A DNA stretch of 64,000 nucleotides from Planctomycetota bacterium. GTDB taxonomy: Bacteria; Planctomycetota; Phycisphaerae; UBA1845; PWPN01. The number at the start of each line of letters is the position of its first letter. Positions within the stretch are counted from its first letter, which is position 1. Below the pieces are notes generated by a model. That model was not told the DNA's origin and did no database searches. It saw nothing but the letters and a program-made list of their open reading frames with translations. The position numbers and the translations under genes are program-made. Of the stretch, positions 1-8,019 are shown piece after piece. The DNA is taken from contig JAKPHF010000064.1 in the NCBI GenBank assembly GCA_029550525.1, positions 124,001 through 188,000 on the forward strand, read 5' to 3'.

Positions 1-3000
1 TTCCTGTTGTCCGCCCACCTGTACGTGGCCGCCTTCCTTTTGGTGGCCATGACCATCGTCCTGCGCTTGTCGGTGGGTGTTTCTTTTCGCGACCGGCCGT
101 TGCTGCTGACGTTCGTAATTCCCATCCTGCTCAGCGCGTACATCGGCGGCCTCGGGCCAGGGTTGTGCGCCACCGGCTTGAGCGCAGTGGCCACGCTCTT
201 TTGGCTCACGGGCCCGGTTCACGATCTGTCCGTGGTGCGAGCGGTTGACCTGTCCGAGTGGGGTGTCCTGCTCATCGTCGGAGTTCTCATCAGCACGCTC
301 AGCGAGGGCCTTCATCGGGCGGTGGGCCGAGCTCAGGCCAGCCGGCAGGAGAACGTCGAGTTGCTGGCGCGGCAGCGCGCCGACGAAGCCCGACAGGCTG
401 AAACGGAACGGTTCCGCAAACTCATCAATGCCGCTCCGATCGGGATCGTCTTCGGCACCGTAGACGGCGAGATCGTCTGGGCCAACGACGAATACCTGCG
501 AATTCTGGGCTGCCAGCGAGAGGACGTGGCTGCGGGCCGGATGCGCTGGGACCAGCTGACGCCGGCGGAATGGTTGAAGGACGCTCGCGCGGCCATTGAC
601 GCACTGGGAACGCGGCAGACAGTCCGTTACGAGAAGGAATACACTCGGCAGGACGGCACGCGGATCCCGGTACTCGTCGGCCTGGTTCCGCATAACGGCA
701 TGCTGGCCGGTTTCGTGTTGGACCTGTCTCGCGAGAAGCGGGCGGAGCGGGAATTGAGGTTTTTCCGGCACTTCGTCGAGCACAGCATGGATCCACTGTA
801 CGCGCTCAGCCCGGCGGCCGGTTTCCGCTTCACGTACGTGAATGACGCCACGTGCCGGCACTTCGGCCGCGCTCGAGAGGAACTGCTCGGGATGAGCATT
901 CCCGAATGGGACCCGCTGTTCCCCATCGAGCGATGCGAGCAGTTCCTGGAGGAGATCCGGCAGCGCCGATCGATCAATTTCGAGACCATCCATCGGCATG
1001 CCGACGGACACGAGATTCCCGTCGAGATTTCGGTCACGGTGATCGAGTATGAAGGCGAGGAACTGCTGGCCGGCTGGTTCAACGACATCACCGAACGCAA
1101 GCGGGTGGAACGCGATCTCCGCGAAAGCGAAGAAAAGTTCCGCACCTTGGCCGAGAACGCCCAGGCCGCGTTCGGCATCGTCCAGGGCGACCGCTTCGTT
1201 TATGCCAATCGCTACCTGGCGGAGGCGACGGGGTACAGCCTGGAAGAGATCACGTCCATGCCGTTCCTCGAGCTGGTGCATCCAGCCTTCCGTCAGATGC
1301 TGGGGGAGCGGGCGACTCAGCGGCAAAAGGGAGTGCCCGTGCCGAACATCTACGAGTTCGTCCTTGTGACCAAGGCGGGCGAGCCGCGGTGGATCGAGAT
1401 GACCACCGGGCTGATTCAGTATCACGGCAAGCCGGCGGTGATCGGGGCCGGTTTTGACGTGACGGCCCGTAAGCGTGCCGAAGAGGCACTGCGGGCGAGC
1501 GAGGAACGACTGCGATTGGCCATCGAGAGCGCGCGCCTGTTCGCCTGGGAGTACGACGCTCGCACCCGCCGATGGAGTTGGACCAATCCCGAACCTTCCT
1601 GGGGACGACATGCTCGATCCGAAGCCGGCGAGGAAGAGTTCATGGGATCGGTCCATCCGGAGGACCGTGATCGCGTGCGCGAACTGTTCCAGCAGTCGCT
1701 CGATCCCGCCGGGCCGGGCCAGTACGCCGCGGAATTTCGTTTCCGCAGACCCGACGGCCAGTATCGCTGGCTGTCGGCTCGCGGCCGCACGTTCTTCGAA
1801 GACCGCGATGGAGTACGTGTTCCCGTCCGATCGCTCGGTGTGTCGATGGACACCACGGAGCAGAAAGAGTCACAGGAGATGCTGGCGGCGGCCAAAGAGC
1901 AGGCCGAGCAGGCCCGAACCATCGCCGAAGAGGCCAGCCGGGCCAAGGACCGGTTCCTGGCCGTGCTGTCGCACGAGTTGCGCACGCCGCTCACGCCGGT
2001 GCTGGCCGCCACCTCGATGCTTCAGCGCGATCGCCACCTCGATGGGCGGATGCGGGACGACCTCGAGATGATTCGCCGCAACGTCGAGCTGGAGGCCCGG
2101 CTCATCGACGACTTGCTCGATCTGACCCGTATCGTGCGAGGCAAGGTGGAACTGGACCGCCATCCGCTGGACGTGGTGACCGTCGTCCACCGCGCGGTGG
2201 AGGTTTGCCAGGCCGACCTTCATGCTCGCGGCCTGCACTTCAGCCTCGACCCGGGCAGCGGGCCGTACCTCGTCGATGGTGACGCCGGGCGGCTTCAACA
2301 GGTTTTCTGGAACCTGCTCAAGAACGCCATCAAGTTCACGCCGCACGGCGGGTGCGTGGGCGTGCGATGCGGAATGAGCGAGGGACGCGTGGTCGTGGAG
2401 GTCACGGACAGCGGCGTGGGCATCGATCCGGCCGACATGGAGCACATCTTCGACGCGTTCGCGCAGGCCGAAATGACGGCCCAGCGAAAGTTCGGCGGAC
2501 TCGGCTTGGGCCTGGCCATCAGCAAGTCGCTCGTGGAATTGCACGGCGGCACGATTGAAGCCAGCAGCCCCGGTCCGGGCTGCGGCGCCACATTCCGCGT
2601 CGAACTGCCTGCGCTGGTGCGCGAGGGGGCCCGCTTGCGGCCGGCCTGGAGCCCGCCCGTGGCTGCTGCGACATCCTCGCCTTCACGCCGTATCCTGGTG
2701 GTGGAAGACCACGGCGACACGGCCGAGATGATCCAGCGCATCCTCGAGTCGGAAGGTCACCAGGTGGCCACGGCCGGCGACGTGGCCACGGCCGCTCGGT
2801 TGATCGACGAGCAACGTTTCGACCTCTTGCTCAGCGACCTGGGTTTGCCCGACGGCAGCGGCCTGGATCTGATTCGCCGGGTCCGCAGCGCGGGCCACAT
2901 GATGCCGGCCATTGCCCTGAGTGGTTACGGCCAGGAGCAGGATCTGCAGCAGACTCGCCAGGCGGGCTTCACCTCGCATCTCGTCAAACCGGTGGATATG

Positions 3001-3054
3001 GACCGCTTGCTCGCGGCCGTGGAGGCCAATCTCTCACAACCCGCCGGATCGTGA
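1..3054 (+). CDS. PAS-rich hybrid sensor histidine kinase/response regulator (5' end cut by window)
   Basis: Hybrid two-component sensor that would autophosphorylate on His and pass phosphate to its own receiver. Residue numbers count from the TTG at base 7. About 100 residues of hydrophobic segments with the GGLGPGL motif come first and resemble the DUF4118 membrane sensor. Four PAS-type domains follow (about 135-250, 252-370, 372-495 and 500-625). Next are HisKA with SHELRTP (phospho-acceptor His656), an HATPase_c domain with its N and G boxes (about 755-870), and a C-terminal receiver (about 893-1010) with predicted phospho-Asp944 and a conserved KP near the end. There is no output domain after the receiver, so a separate regulator or phosphotransfer partner is expected. 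The reading frame is open to base 1. Since the first membrane helix looks complete, only a few residues are probably missing. The ligand is unknown. Confidence 0.92.
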   Translation, partial: FLLSAHLYVAAFLLVAMTIVLRLSVGVSFRDRPLLLTFVIPILLSAYIGGLGPGLCATGLSAVATLFWLTGPVHDLSVVRAVDLSEWGVLLIVGVLISTLSEGLHRAVGRAQASRQENVELLARQRADEARQAETERFRKLINAAPIGIVFGTVDGEIVWANDEYLRILGCQREDVAAGRMRWDQLTPAEWLKDARAAIDALGTRQTVRYEKEYTRQDGTRIPVLVGLVPHNGMLAGFVLDLSREKRAERELRFFRHFVEHSMDPLYALSPAAGFRFTYVNDATCRHFGRAREELLGMSIPEWDPLFPIERCEQFLEEIRQRRSINFETIHRHADGHEIPVEISVTVIEYEGEELLAGWFNDITERKRVERDLRESEEKFRTLAENAQAAFGIVQGDRFVYANRYLAEATGYSLEEITSMPFLELVHPAFRQMLGERATQRQKGVPVPNIYEFVLVTKAGEPRWIEMTTGLIQYHGKPAVIGAGFDVTARKRAEEALRASEERLRLAIESARLFAWEYDARTRRWSWTNPEPSWGRHARSEAGEEEFMGSVHPEDRDRVRELFQQSLDPAGPGQYAAEFRFRRPDGQYRWLSARGRTFFEDRDGVRVPVRSLGVSMDTTEQKESQEMLAAAKEQAEQARTIAEEASRAKDRFLAVLSHELRTPLTPVLAATSMLQRDRHLDGRMRDDLEMIRRNVELEARLIDDLLDLTRIVRGKVELDRHPLDVVTVVHRAVEVCQADLHARGLHFSLDPGSGPYLVDGDAGRLQQVFWNLLKNAIKFTPHGGCVGVRCGMSEGRVVVEVTDSGVGIDPADMEHIFDAFAQAEMTAQRKFGGLGLGLAISKSLVELHGGTIEASSPGPGCGATFRVELPALVREGARLRPAWSPPVAAATSSPSRRILVVEDHGDTAEMIQRILESEGHQVATAGDVATAARLIDEQRFDLLLSDLGLPDGSGLDLIRRVRSAGHMMPAIALSGYGQEQDLQQTRQAGFTSHLVKPVDMDRLLAAVEANLSQPAGS

Positions 3055-3058
3055 TATG

Positions 3059-3112
3059 TGACAGAGCTATCAGCTGTCAGGTATCAGCTGTGAGCTATCA
3101 GCCTGCATCTCA
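3059..3112. repeat. Short repeat family built on CAGCTGT/GAGCTATCAG
   Basis: Several near-copies of the words TATCAGCTGT and GAGCTATCAG are packed together between two genes. The same wording recurs at 13219-13271, 31158-31215 and 49066-49112, so this is an interspersed intergenic family and not coding sequence. Confidence 0.65.
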
Positions 3113-3209
3113 TCGCTCACAGGTCTTGCACTGTGCGTGGTCTCAGGGCTAAAGTCCCCGCTATCGAAGACTACTCACAAACACATTGCCCGGTGGGCGG
3201 GAGGACTTC

Positions 3210-4361
3210 ATGACTGAGCGGCCACTGACTCGACGCACCGTGCTCGGCGCTTCGCTTGCCGGGCTGTCGCTGGCTTCGAAGCTGCACGCAGTCGCAGCGA
3301 CGAGCACCGCGCCTTCATCGAGCGGCCCGGCGTATGACGGTCCGGCTCACACGCTTGGCTTGTTCGACCGCACGCCACGCGAATTCGCCTTTAACGGCAG
3401 CACGCCGCAGGACGTGAAGAAGTGGCAGGAAGCGTTTCGGCCGCGCCTGCGCGAGTTGCTGGGCGTGACGTTCATGGAGCGGGAAATTCCCTTCGAGGGC
3501 CGCGCCGAGAAGGCCGAAACCGTTCGCAAGGAGGGTTACACACAGGAGAAGTGGTACCTGTGGACCGAACCGGACGTGCCGCTGCCCCTGTGGGTGCTCA
3601 TCCCGGATCAACCGGCGGCTCGCCCGTATCCACTGGTCCTCACGCCGCACGGACATAATGAGCCGGAAATATACATCGGCGTGGCCAATGACGAGGCTGC
3701 TCGCAAATCCATCGCCGAGGGGCAACGTGACATTGCCGTGCAGGCCGTGCGTCAGGGATACCTGGCCGTGCTCCCCACCGCCCGCGGCTTCGGCGAGACC
3801 AAGCGGAGCGACGATCGCCATCTCAAAAAGATTCACTCCTGCCGCACGGAACTCATGCACCAAATGCTCTTCGGACGTACGCCTGTCGGATGTCGCGTAT
3901 GGGACATCTCGCGCATCCTCGATTGGATCGGGAGGCGGTACGAGATAGATCCCAAGCGGATCGCGATCACGGGCAACAGCGGGGGCGGCACGACGAGCGT
4001 GTTCGCGCCGGCGTGCGAAGAGCGCATCACGGTGGCCGTGCCGAGTTGTTACTTTTGCACGTTCCGCGACTCCATCGGGTCAATCTACCATTGTGAGTGC
4101 AACTACGTGCCGGGCCTGCTGCGCTTGGGCGAGATGTGGGACGTCGCCGGCCTGATCGCGCCGCGACCGTTCCGCGCCATCGCCGGCCGGGAAGATCCCA
4201 TCTTCCCCATCGATGCCGTGCACCGGTCCTACGAGCAGCTTCGGCGCATCTATCGTGCCGCTGGCGCCGAGGAGCAATGCACGCTCTACGTGGGCGACGG
4301 CGGCCATCGCTACTACAGCGACGGCGCCTGGCCCTTCATCCGCCAGGCGTTCGGACTCTGA
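3210..4361 (+). CDS. Tat-exported alpha/beta hydrolase, acetyl-xylan-esterase-like
   Basis: Predicted secreted esterase of the alpha/beta hydrolase superfamily. The N-terminus carries a twin-arginine signal (RRTVLG followed by a hydrophobic stretch and an Ala-rich cleavage region), so it should be folded before export. The nucleophile elbow is G-N-S-G-G (Ser257), and a late GDGGH supplies a likely catalytic His. The body resembles the dienelactone-hydrolase/acetyl-xylan-esterase group common in planctomycetes, whose members remove acyl groups from polysaccharides. The ATG at 3210 is chosen because GCGGGAGG lies just upstream and the Tat motif follows directly; the in-frame TTG at 3186 has no such support. 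It stands alone, downstream of a repeat. The substrate cannot be told from sequence. Confidence 0.82.
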   Translation: MTERPLTRRTVLGASLAGLSLASKLHAVAATSTAPSSSGPAYDGPAHTLGLFDRTPREFAFNGSTPQDVKKWQEAFRPRLRELLGVTFMEREIPFEGRAEKAETVRKEGYTQEKWYLWTEPDVPLPLWVLIPDQPAARPYPLVLTPHGHNEPEIYIGVANDEAARKSIAEGQRDIAVQAVRQGYLAVLPTARGFGETKRSDDRHLKKIHSCRTELMHQMLFGRTPVGCRVWDISRILDWIGRRYEIDPKRIAITGNSGGGTTSVFAPACEERITVAVPSCYFCTFRDSIGSIYHCECNYVPGLLRLGEMWDVAGLIAPRPFRAIAGREDPIFPIDAVHRSYEQLRRIYRAAGAEEQCTLYVGDGGHRYYSDGAWPFIRQAFGL

Positions 4362-4381
4362 GCGGATATGCCGCAGTGCTT

Positions 4382-4732
4382 TCAGGACGCCGACAGGAGC
4401 GTAGCAATTTTGGCCAGCGCCTCTGACACGGCCTCAGCAGGTGCTTGCGCGACGAACTGGACGTGCCTCGCCCGCCAATCGATGCTCCGGATTTGATCCG
4501 ACAGGATTGCCCCGGTGATGTCGCCATGCGGGGGCAGGAGGACTTCGAAAGGATAGCCTTTCATCTGCCGGGTGACAGGACAGACCAGGCACAGGCCGGT
4601 CTTGCGATTGTAAGCCCGAGGAGAGAGAACGAGGGCGGGGCGGCGGCCGGCCTGTTCATGGCCTGACTGTGGCGAAAAGTTCAGGAATACCAGATCGCCC
4701 CGTTCAGGCACATAGTCCTTGCCGCTCACCAT
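4382..4732 (-). CDS. mazF: MazF/PemK-family mRNA interferase toxin
   Basis: Toxin of a type II toxin-antitoxin pair; MazF-family proteins cut mRNA at short sequence motifs. At 116 residues it has the usual length. It shows the family's N-terminal ERGDLVFLNF strand, the GHEQAGRRPALVLS block with the conserved RP, and the later CPVTRQMKGYPFEV and LSDQIRSIDW segments. Its start overlaps the end of the antitoxin gene by 7 bases, which implies translational coupling. No frameshift or missing core motif is seen, so it is probably active. Cut-site specificity cannot be read from sequence. Confidence 0.93.
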   Translation of the reverse strand: MVSGKDYVPERGDLVFLNFSPQSGHEQAGRRPALVLSPRAYNRKTGLCLVCPVTRQMKGYPFEVLLPPHGDITGAILSDQIRSIDWRARHVQFVAQAPAEAVSEALAKIATLLSAS

Positions 4733-4965
4733 GCTTCTTTTCCTTGCGGCGTCCCGAAATCGATTTCCTCGTGGAGGTTCTTCTTCGAAACGCGCTTCAG
4801 CAGATCCTCCAGCGTGTATCTGGGAGCGGCCGGCGTGATAATGATCCGACCGGCTTCGGTCTTGATTTCGACCTGGGTGCCGGACTCGAGGCTAACTGCC
4901 TCGGCTACGGACCGGGGTATCCGCACGCCCAAGCTGTTACCCCATTTTCGGACGATACTCGTCAT
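4726..4965 (-). CDS. mazE: MazE-like AbrB-fold antitoxin
   Basis: Antitoxin of 79 residues. The N-terminal VRKWGNSLGVRIPRSV block is the swapped-hairpin AbrB/SpoVT DNA-binding fold of MazE-type antitoxins. The C-terminal half is acidic and probably the flexible toxin-binding tail. GAGGAG lies upstream of the ATG. A TATAAT box and the palindrome ATGTATATACAT sit between 4984 and 5003, so autoregulation by the antitoxin or the complex is likely. It is the first gene of a two-gene minus-strand operon with the toxin. Confidence 0.92.
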   Translation of the reverse strand: MTSIVRKWGNSLGVRIPRSVAEAVSLESGTQVEIKTEAGRIIITPAAPRYTLEDLLKRVSKKNLHEEIDFGTPQGKEAW

Positions 4966-4983
4966 GCGACGTGCTCCTCATGG

Positions 4984-5003
4984 ATGTATATACATTCATT
5001 ATA
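4984..5003 (-). promoter_or_regulatory. mazEF promoter (-10) and candidate operator palindrome
   Basis: Reading the minus strand, TGGTATAAT forms an extended -10 with TATAAT at 5003-4998. Just downstream, the perfect 12-bp palindrome ATGTATATACAT (4984-4995) covers the expected transcription start. This position fits an autorepression site. It is one of the most AT-rich spots in a very GC-rich window. Confidence 0.6.
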
Positions 5004-5229
5004 CCACATGGTTGACCGGTCTCGACGCGGGCGCCCGTCGTTGGCAGGACCGCGGCAATCGGCCGGGACCGCCGGTCCGGCGAGCATAGCGACTCGCCCA
5101 TATTTTCAAGCATGCGGATTCTACGCTGCAGCGCAACATTCCTTGCTCACCTGCGACCACCCCTGTGTGGCCACCGGGTGGCCGACAAACGGTCTTGGAT
5201 CGCAAGTTGTTGAAGCAAGGAGAGTTGCG

Positions 5230-6096
5230 ATGATTCTCAAGACGATCAAGTATGGGGCGATGGTGGTAGGGGGGCTAACCCTGGTCGGAGGGCTGTTGTT
5301 CGGGACGGACGCGGTGAGCTACCTGCGGAGTTCCGCCCACAGCGTGCAGGTGGCGGTCAAGGACTCGGTGCCCATCGAGTTCGAACTGAAGCGAGCCCGC
5401 GACATGCTGGACCAGATCATTCCGGAGATGCACGCGAATGTCCGGATGATCGCCCAGGAAGAGGTGGAGGTGGCCGAGATCAAGGCGGATCTGGAGCAGG
5501 CCAACACCGCGTTGGTGGCCGAGCGGACGCGGATCGAGCGATTGCGGGACATGCTGAAGGTTCAACAGGCCACCTACAAGGTGGGAGGGCTGACCTACAC
5601 TCGCGAGCAGGTCAAGGAAGAGCTCGCCCGACAGTTCGACCGCTATAAGGAAGCCGAGCTGGTGAAGGCAGGCAAAGAGCGTCTGCTGGAGAGCCGGCAG
5701 AAGGCACTGCAGGCGGCGATGGCCATGCTCGATCGCACGCGGTCGCAGAAGATGCGCCTCGAGGATCAGATTCAGTCGCTCGAAGGTCAGTATCGACTGA
5801 TCAAGGCCGCCTCGGTCGGTTCGAAGCTGAACATCGACAACAGCAAGCTGGCCCAGACCGAACGGCTGATCGGCGAGGTGAAAAAGCGGCTCGACGTGGC
5901 CGAGCGCGTGCTCGCGCACGAGGCGAAATTCATCCAGCCCATGGCTATCGACACTATCAGCGAGCCCGACCTGATCGAGCAGGTGGACGAATACTTCTCG
6001 GGCAATCGGCCGGACGACACCGCCCCGGCACCGGTGATCGAGGATTCGCCGACCACACAACCGGCCGAGTCGCTTGTCCTGGCACCCAGGCGCTGA
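5230..6096 (+). CDS. Membrane-anchored coiled-coil protein of unknown function
   Basis: I do not recognise a named family. The 288-residue product begins with one hydrophobic segment (about residues 10-27, VVGGLTLVGGLLFG), a signal anchor. From about residue 50 to 235 it is a long charged heptad-rich coiled coil, followed by a Pro/Thr-rich tail with TTQPAES. This overall shape recalls PspA/IM30-like or other envelope scaffolding proteins, but the PspA sequence signature is not evident. The ATG at 5230 is preceded by AAGGAG (5216-5221). The frame is open back to 4669, but the upstream part overlaps mazE and carries no protein-like pattern. A hairpin candidate follows the stop codon. Confidence 0.72.
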   Translation: MILKTIKYGAMVVGGLTLVGGLLFGTDAVSYLRSSAHSVQVAVKDSVPIEFELKRARDMLDQIIPEMHANVRMIAQEEVEVAEIKADLEQANTALVAERTRIERLRDMLKVQQATYKVGGLTYTREQVKEELARQFDRYKEAELVKAGKERLLESRQKALQAAMAMLDRTRSQKMRLEDQIQSLEGQYRLIKAASVGSKLNIDNSKLAQTERLIGEVKKRLDVAERVLAHEAKFIQPMAIDTISEPDLIEQVDEYFSGNRPDDTAPAPVIEDSPTTQPAESLVLAPRR

Positions 6097-6108
6097 CGGC
6101 GTGACGCG

Positions 6109-6146
6109 TCTCGCAGTTACCGGGGGTGACACCGCCGACTGCGAGA
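6109..6146 (+). terminator. Candidate transcription-terminating hairpin
   Basis: TCTCGCAGT (6109-6117) pairs perfectly with ACTGCGAGA (6138-6146) across a 20-base GC-rich loop, 13 bases after the coiled-coil gene. There is no clear U-tract, so intrinsic termination is only possible. Confidence 0.4.
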
Positions 6147-6308
6147 TGGTAGGGCTGCGGCGGCTTGCGGCCGCTCGCTTTCCCGCGTCAGCGAGCCGAC
6201 GCAGTCCTGCCAGCGCGTGAGTATAAAAGTGGCGGCGGATTGTAAGCGACGAGTGCAGGTCGACGGGTATACTGGTGTCCTGCAGCCCGCAGGACAGAGG
6301 GTCGATCC

Positions 6309-7910
6309 GTGTTGATCTTGCGAATGCGACAAGCTGAAACGGCCTTGCAGGACGGGCGGCTCGACGAGGCGTTCGATCTGGTGCGGGTGGAGGCCGTGCG
6401 GGCTCACCGGCGCGGCCAGGAACTGATCGGGCGGCTTGTGCGGGCACTGGCGGAACGAGGGCGCGGGCATCTGGTGGCGGGCCGGCTCTCGCAGGCCTCG
6501 GCCGACTGCGACAAGGCGATGCAACTGGGCGGGAACCTGCCCGAAGTGGCGGAACTGCGGACGGCGCTGGCTGAAGCAGTGGCCGAGCGGCAAGATCGGG
6601 ATCGCCGCAAGGCCAACCTCATCGGAGTGATCCGCGATCACTTGCACAACGGACAGTTGTCGATGGGCGAGCGCTGGCTCGCTTCGTTGGAGGACACGGC
6701 TCGCGCCGAGGCGCTGCGAGCCGAACTCCAGGACCATCGCGGCGAACTCGAGCGAGCGTTGGTCCGCGCTGAGGAGGCCTTCAAGCATGAAGACTGGGCG
6801 GGGGCGGTCGAGTCCATCGTCCGGGCCGGCCGGCTCCATGCGGGCAACGCCCGGCAGTTGGAACTGTGCTCGCAAGTGGCCGGCACACTGGCTCAACGCG
6901 TGCGAACGGCGCTCATCCAGGGAAGACTCGATCAGGGACGCTTGCTCTTGCGAGTGGCCGCCCCCATTGCCGGCAAGTCGGTCGAGTTGATCGAGTTGGG
7001 CGGAGCGTTGGACTTGATCGGGCGCAGCGCGGTCGCGATCGAGGCGGGGCAGTGCCGTCGAGCCGTCGAACTGCTGCATCAGGCCCGGGTCATTGTGCCC
7101 CAGGCGGCCTGGCTCGAACAGGCGATCTCCGAAGCCGAGCGGGCCGCCGAATCGCTGGAGCGGCTGCGGAGCGGGCCGCTGGGCATGATGCTGGCGGCAA
7201 GCTCGAACGCATCGCCGGTGTCGCCGCCGCACTCGAACCCCGCAGCAGCGCCGACGGAGGTTATGCAACCGGGCGAGCCAAGGCCCCTGGCTCGTGGGAA
7301 CGTGGATGCGGCATTCTGCAGTTCGGACTTGCCGCGCAAGTTCATGCTGCACGTGGATGGGATCGGCAGCTTTCTGGTGCTGCGGGATCGCAGCGTGACG
7401 CTGGGGGGGGCGGCCGGCTCGCGACCGGCGGACGTTCCGCTGCTGGTGGATGGCTCGGCGGGGCCGATCGTCATCGAGCGGGCGGACGAGGACTACTTCC
7501 TCAGTTGTGCCCGGCCGGTAGCGGTGAACAATCAGCCCGTGCAGCGCAAGCTGCTGGACAACGGCGATCGGATCGCCGTCTCAGCCAAGTGCCACGTACG
7601 CTTCGCGCTGCCCAACGCGGCCAGCACGTCGGCGCTCTTGAGCATCGCCGGGGGACGCATGCCCGGCACGGACGCCACGCGGGTGATCCTGCTCGATCGT
7701 TCGATGGTCATCGGCCCGGGCAGTGCCGCCCACGTTCGTGCGGATGACTTGTCCGGACCGCTCGTCCTCCACTTGCGGGACGGTCGGCTGTTCTGCAACA
7801 CCGACCAGGAGGTCACGGTTGATGGCCGGCCGGTGGATCGGCAGGCCGGACTGCCGCTGGATGCACAGGTGCGGATCGGGCCGGTGTCCATGGTGATCCG
7901 GCCAACGTGA
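6309..7910 (+). CDS. TPR-like/FHA-like protein upstream of a Ser/Thr kinase
   Basis: A 533-residue soluble protein. The first 290 or so residues are Ala/Leu/Arg-rich helical repeats (for example ALAERGRGHLVAGRLSQAS and AEEAFKHEDWAGAVESI) that look like degenerate TPRs. The C-terminal part (about 345-533) contains two beta-rich segments of the FHA type, each with the pattern 'hydrophobic strand, RSVTLGG or RSMVIGPG, charged strand, VNNQPV or VDGRPV'. FHA domains bind phosphothreonine, which suits the neighbouring kinase gene 110 bases downstream. The start is a GTG at 6309. Role as a kinase substrate or adaptor is inferred; the FHA match is by pattern only. Confidence 0.65.
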   Translation: MLILRMRQAETALQDGRLDEAFDLVRVEAVRAHRRGQELIGRLVRALAERGRGHLVAGRLSQASADCDKAMQLGGNLPEVAELRTALAEAVAERQDRDRRKANLIGVIRDHLHNGQLSMGERWLASLEDTARAEALRAELQDHRGELERALVRAEEAFKHEDWAGAVESIVRAGRLHAGNARQLELCSQVAGTLAQRVRTALIQGRLDQGRLLLRVAAPIAGKSVELIELGGALDLIGRSAVAIEAGQCRRAVELLHQARVIVPQAAWLEQAISEAERAAESLERLRSGPLGMMLAASSNASPVSPPHSNPAAAPTEVMQPGEPRPLARGNVDAAFCSSDLPRKFMLHVDGIGSFLVLRDRSVTLGGAAGSRPADVPLLVDGSAGPIVIERADEDYFLSCARPVAVNNQPVQRKLLDNGDRIAVSAKCHVRFALPNAASTSALLSIAGGRMPGTDATRVILLDRSMVIGPGSAAHVRADDLSGPLVLHLRDGRLFCNTDQEVTVDGRPVDRQAGLPLDAQVRIGPVSMVIRPT

Positions 7911-7917
7911 CGGGGGG

Positions 7918-8006
7918 CCATGCGGTGCAGGCATCTTGCCTGCGGATGGTGATTGTGATGCAGGCAACTTGTCTGTCTCGGGCACGCTGGATGCGTGTAT
8001 CACAGG
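7918..8006. repeat. Degenerate GCAGGCAT/GCACGCTGG repeat before the kinase gene
   Basis: Two diverged copies of the word GTGCAGGCATCTTGCCTGC and a GGCACGCTGGATGCGTG arm belong to the same family as the elements at 24113-24182, 28497-28533 and 45683-45775. The repeat runs into the upstream extension of the kinase reading frame, which is a reason to doubt a start codon before 8020. Confidence 0.6.
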
Positions 8007-8019
8007 CGCGGTCAACGGG

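Noticed and set aside
3059-3112. Possible CRISPR array
   Set aside because: The copies are adjacent, irregular and lack regular spacers; no cas gene is seen.
5004-5026. -35 box for mazEF
   Set aside because: No good match to TTGACA at the right spacing on the minus strand; the extended -10 was used instead.
4669-5229. Upstream extension of the coiled-coil gene frame
   Set aside because: It overlaps mazE and its promoter; the supported start is ATG 5230 with AAGGAG.
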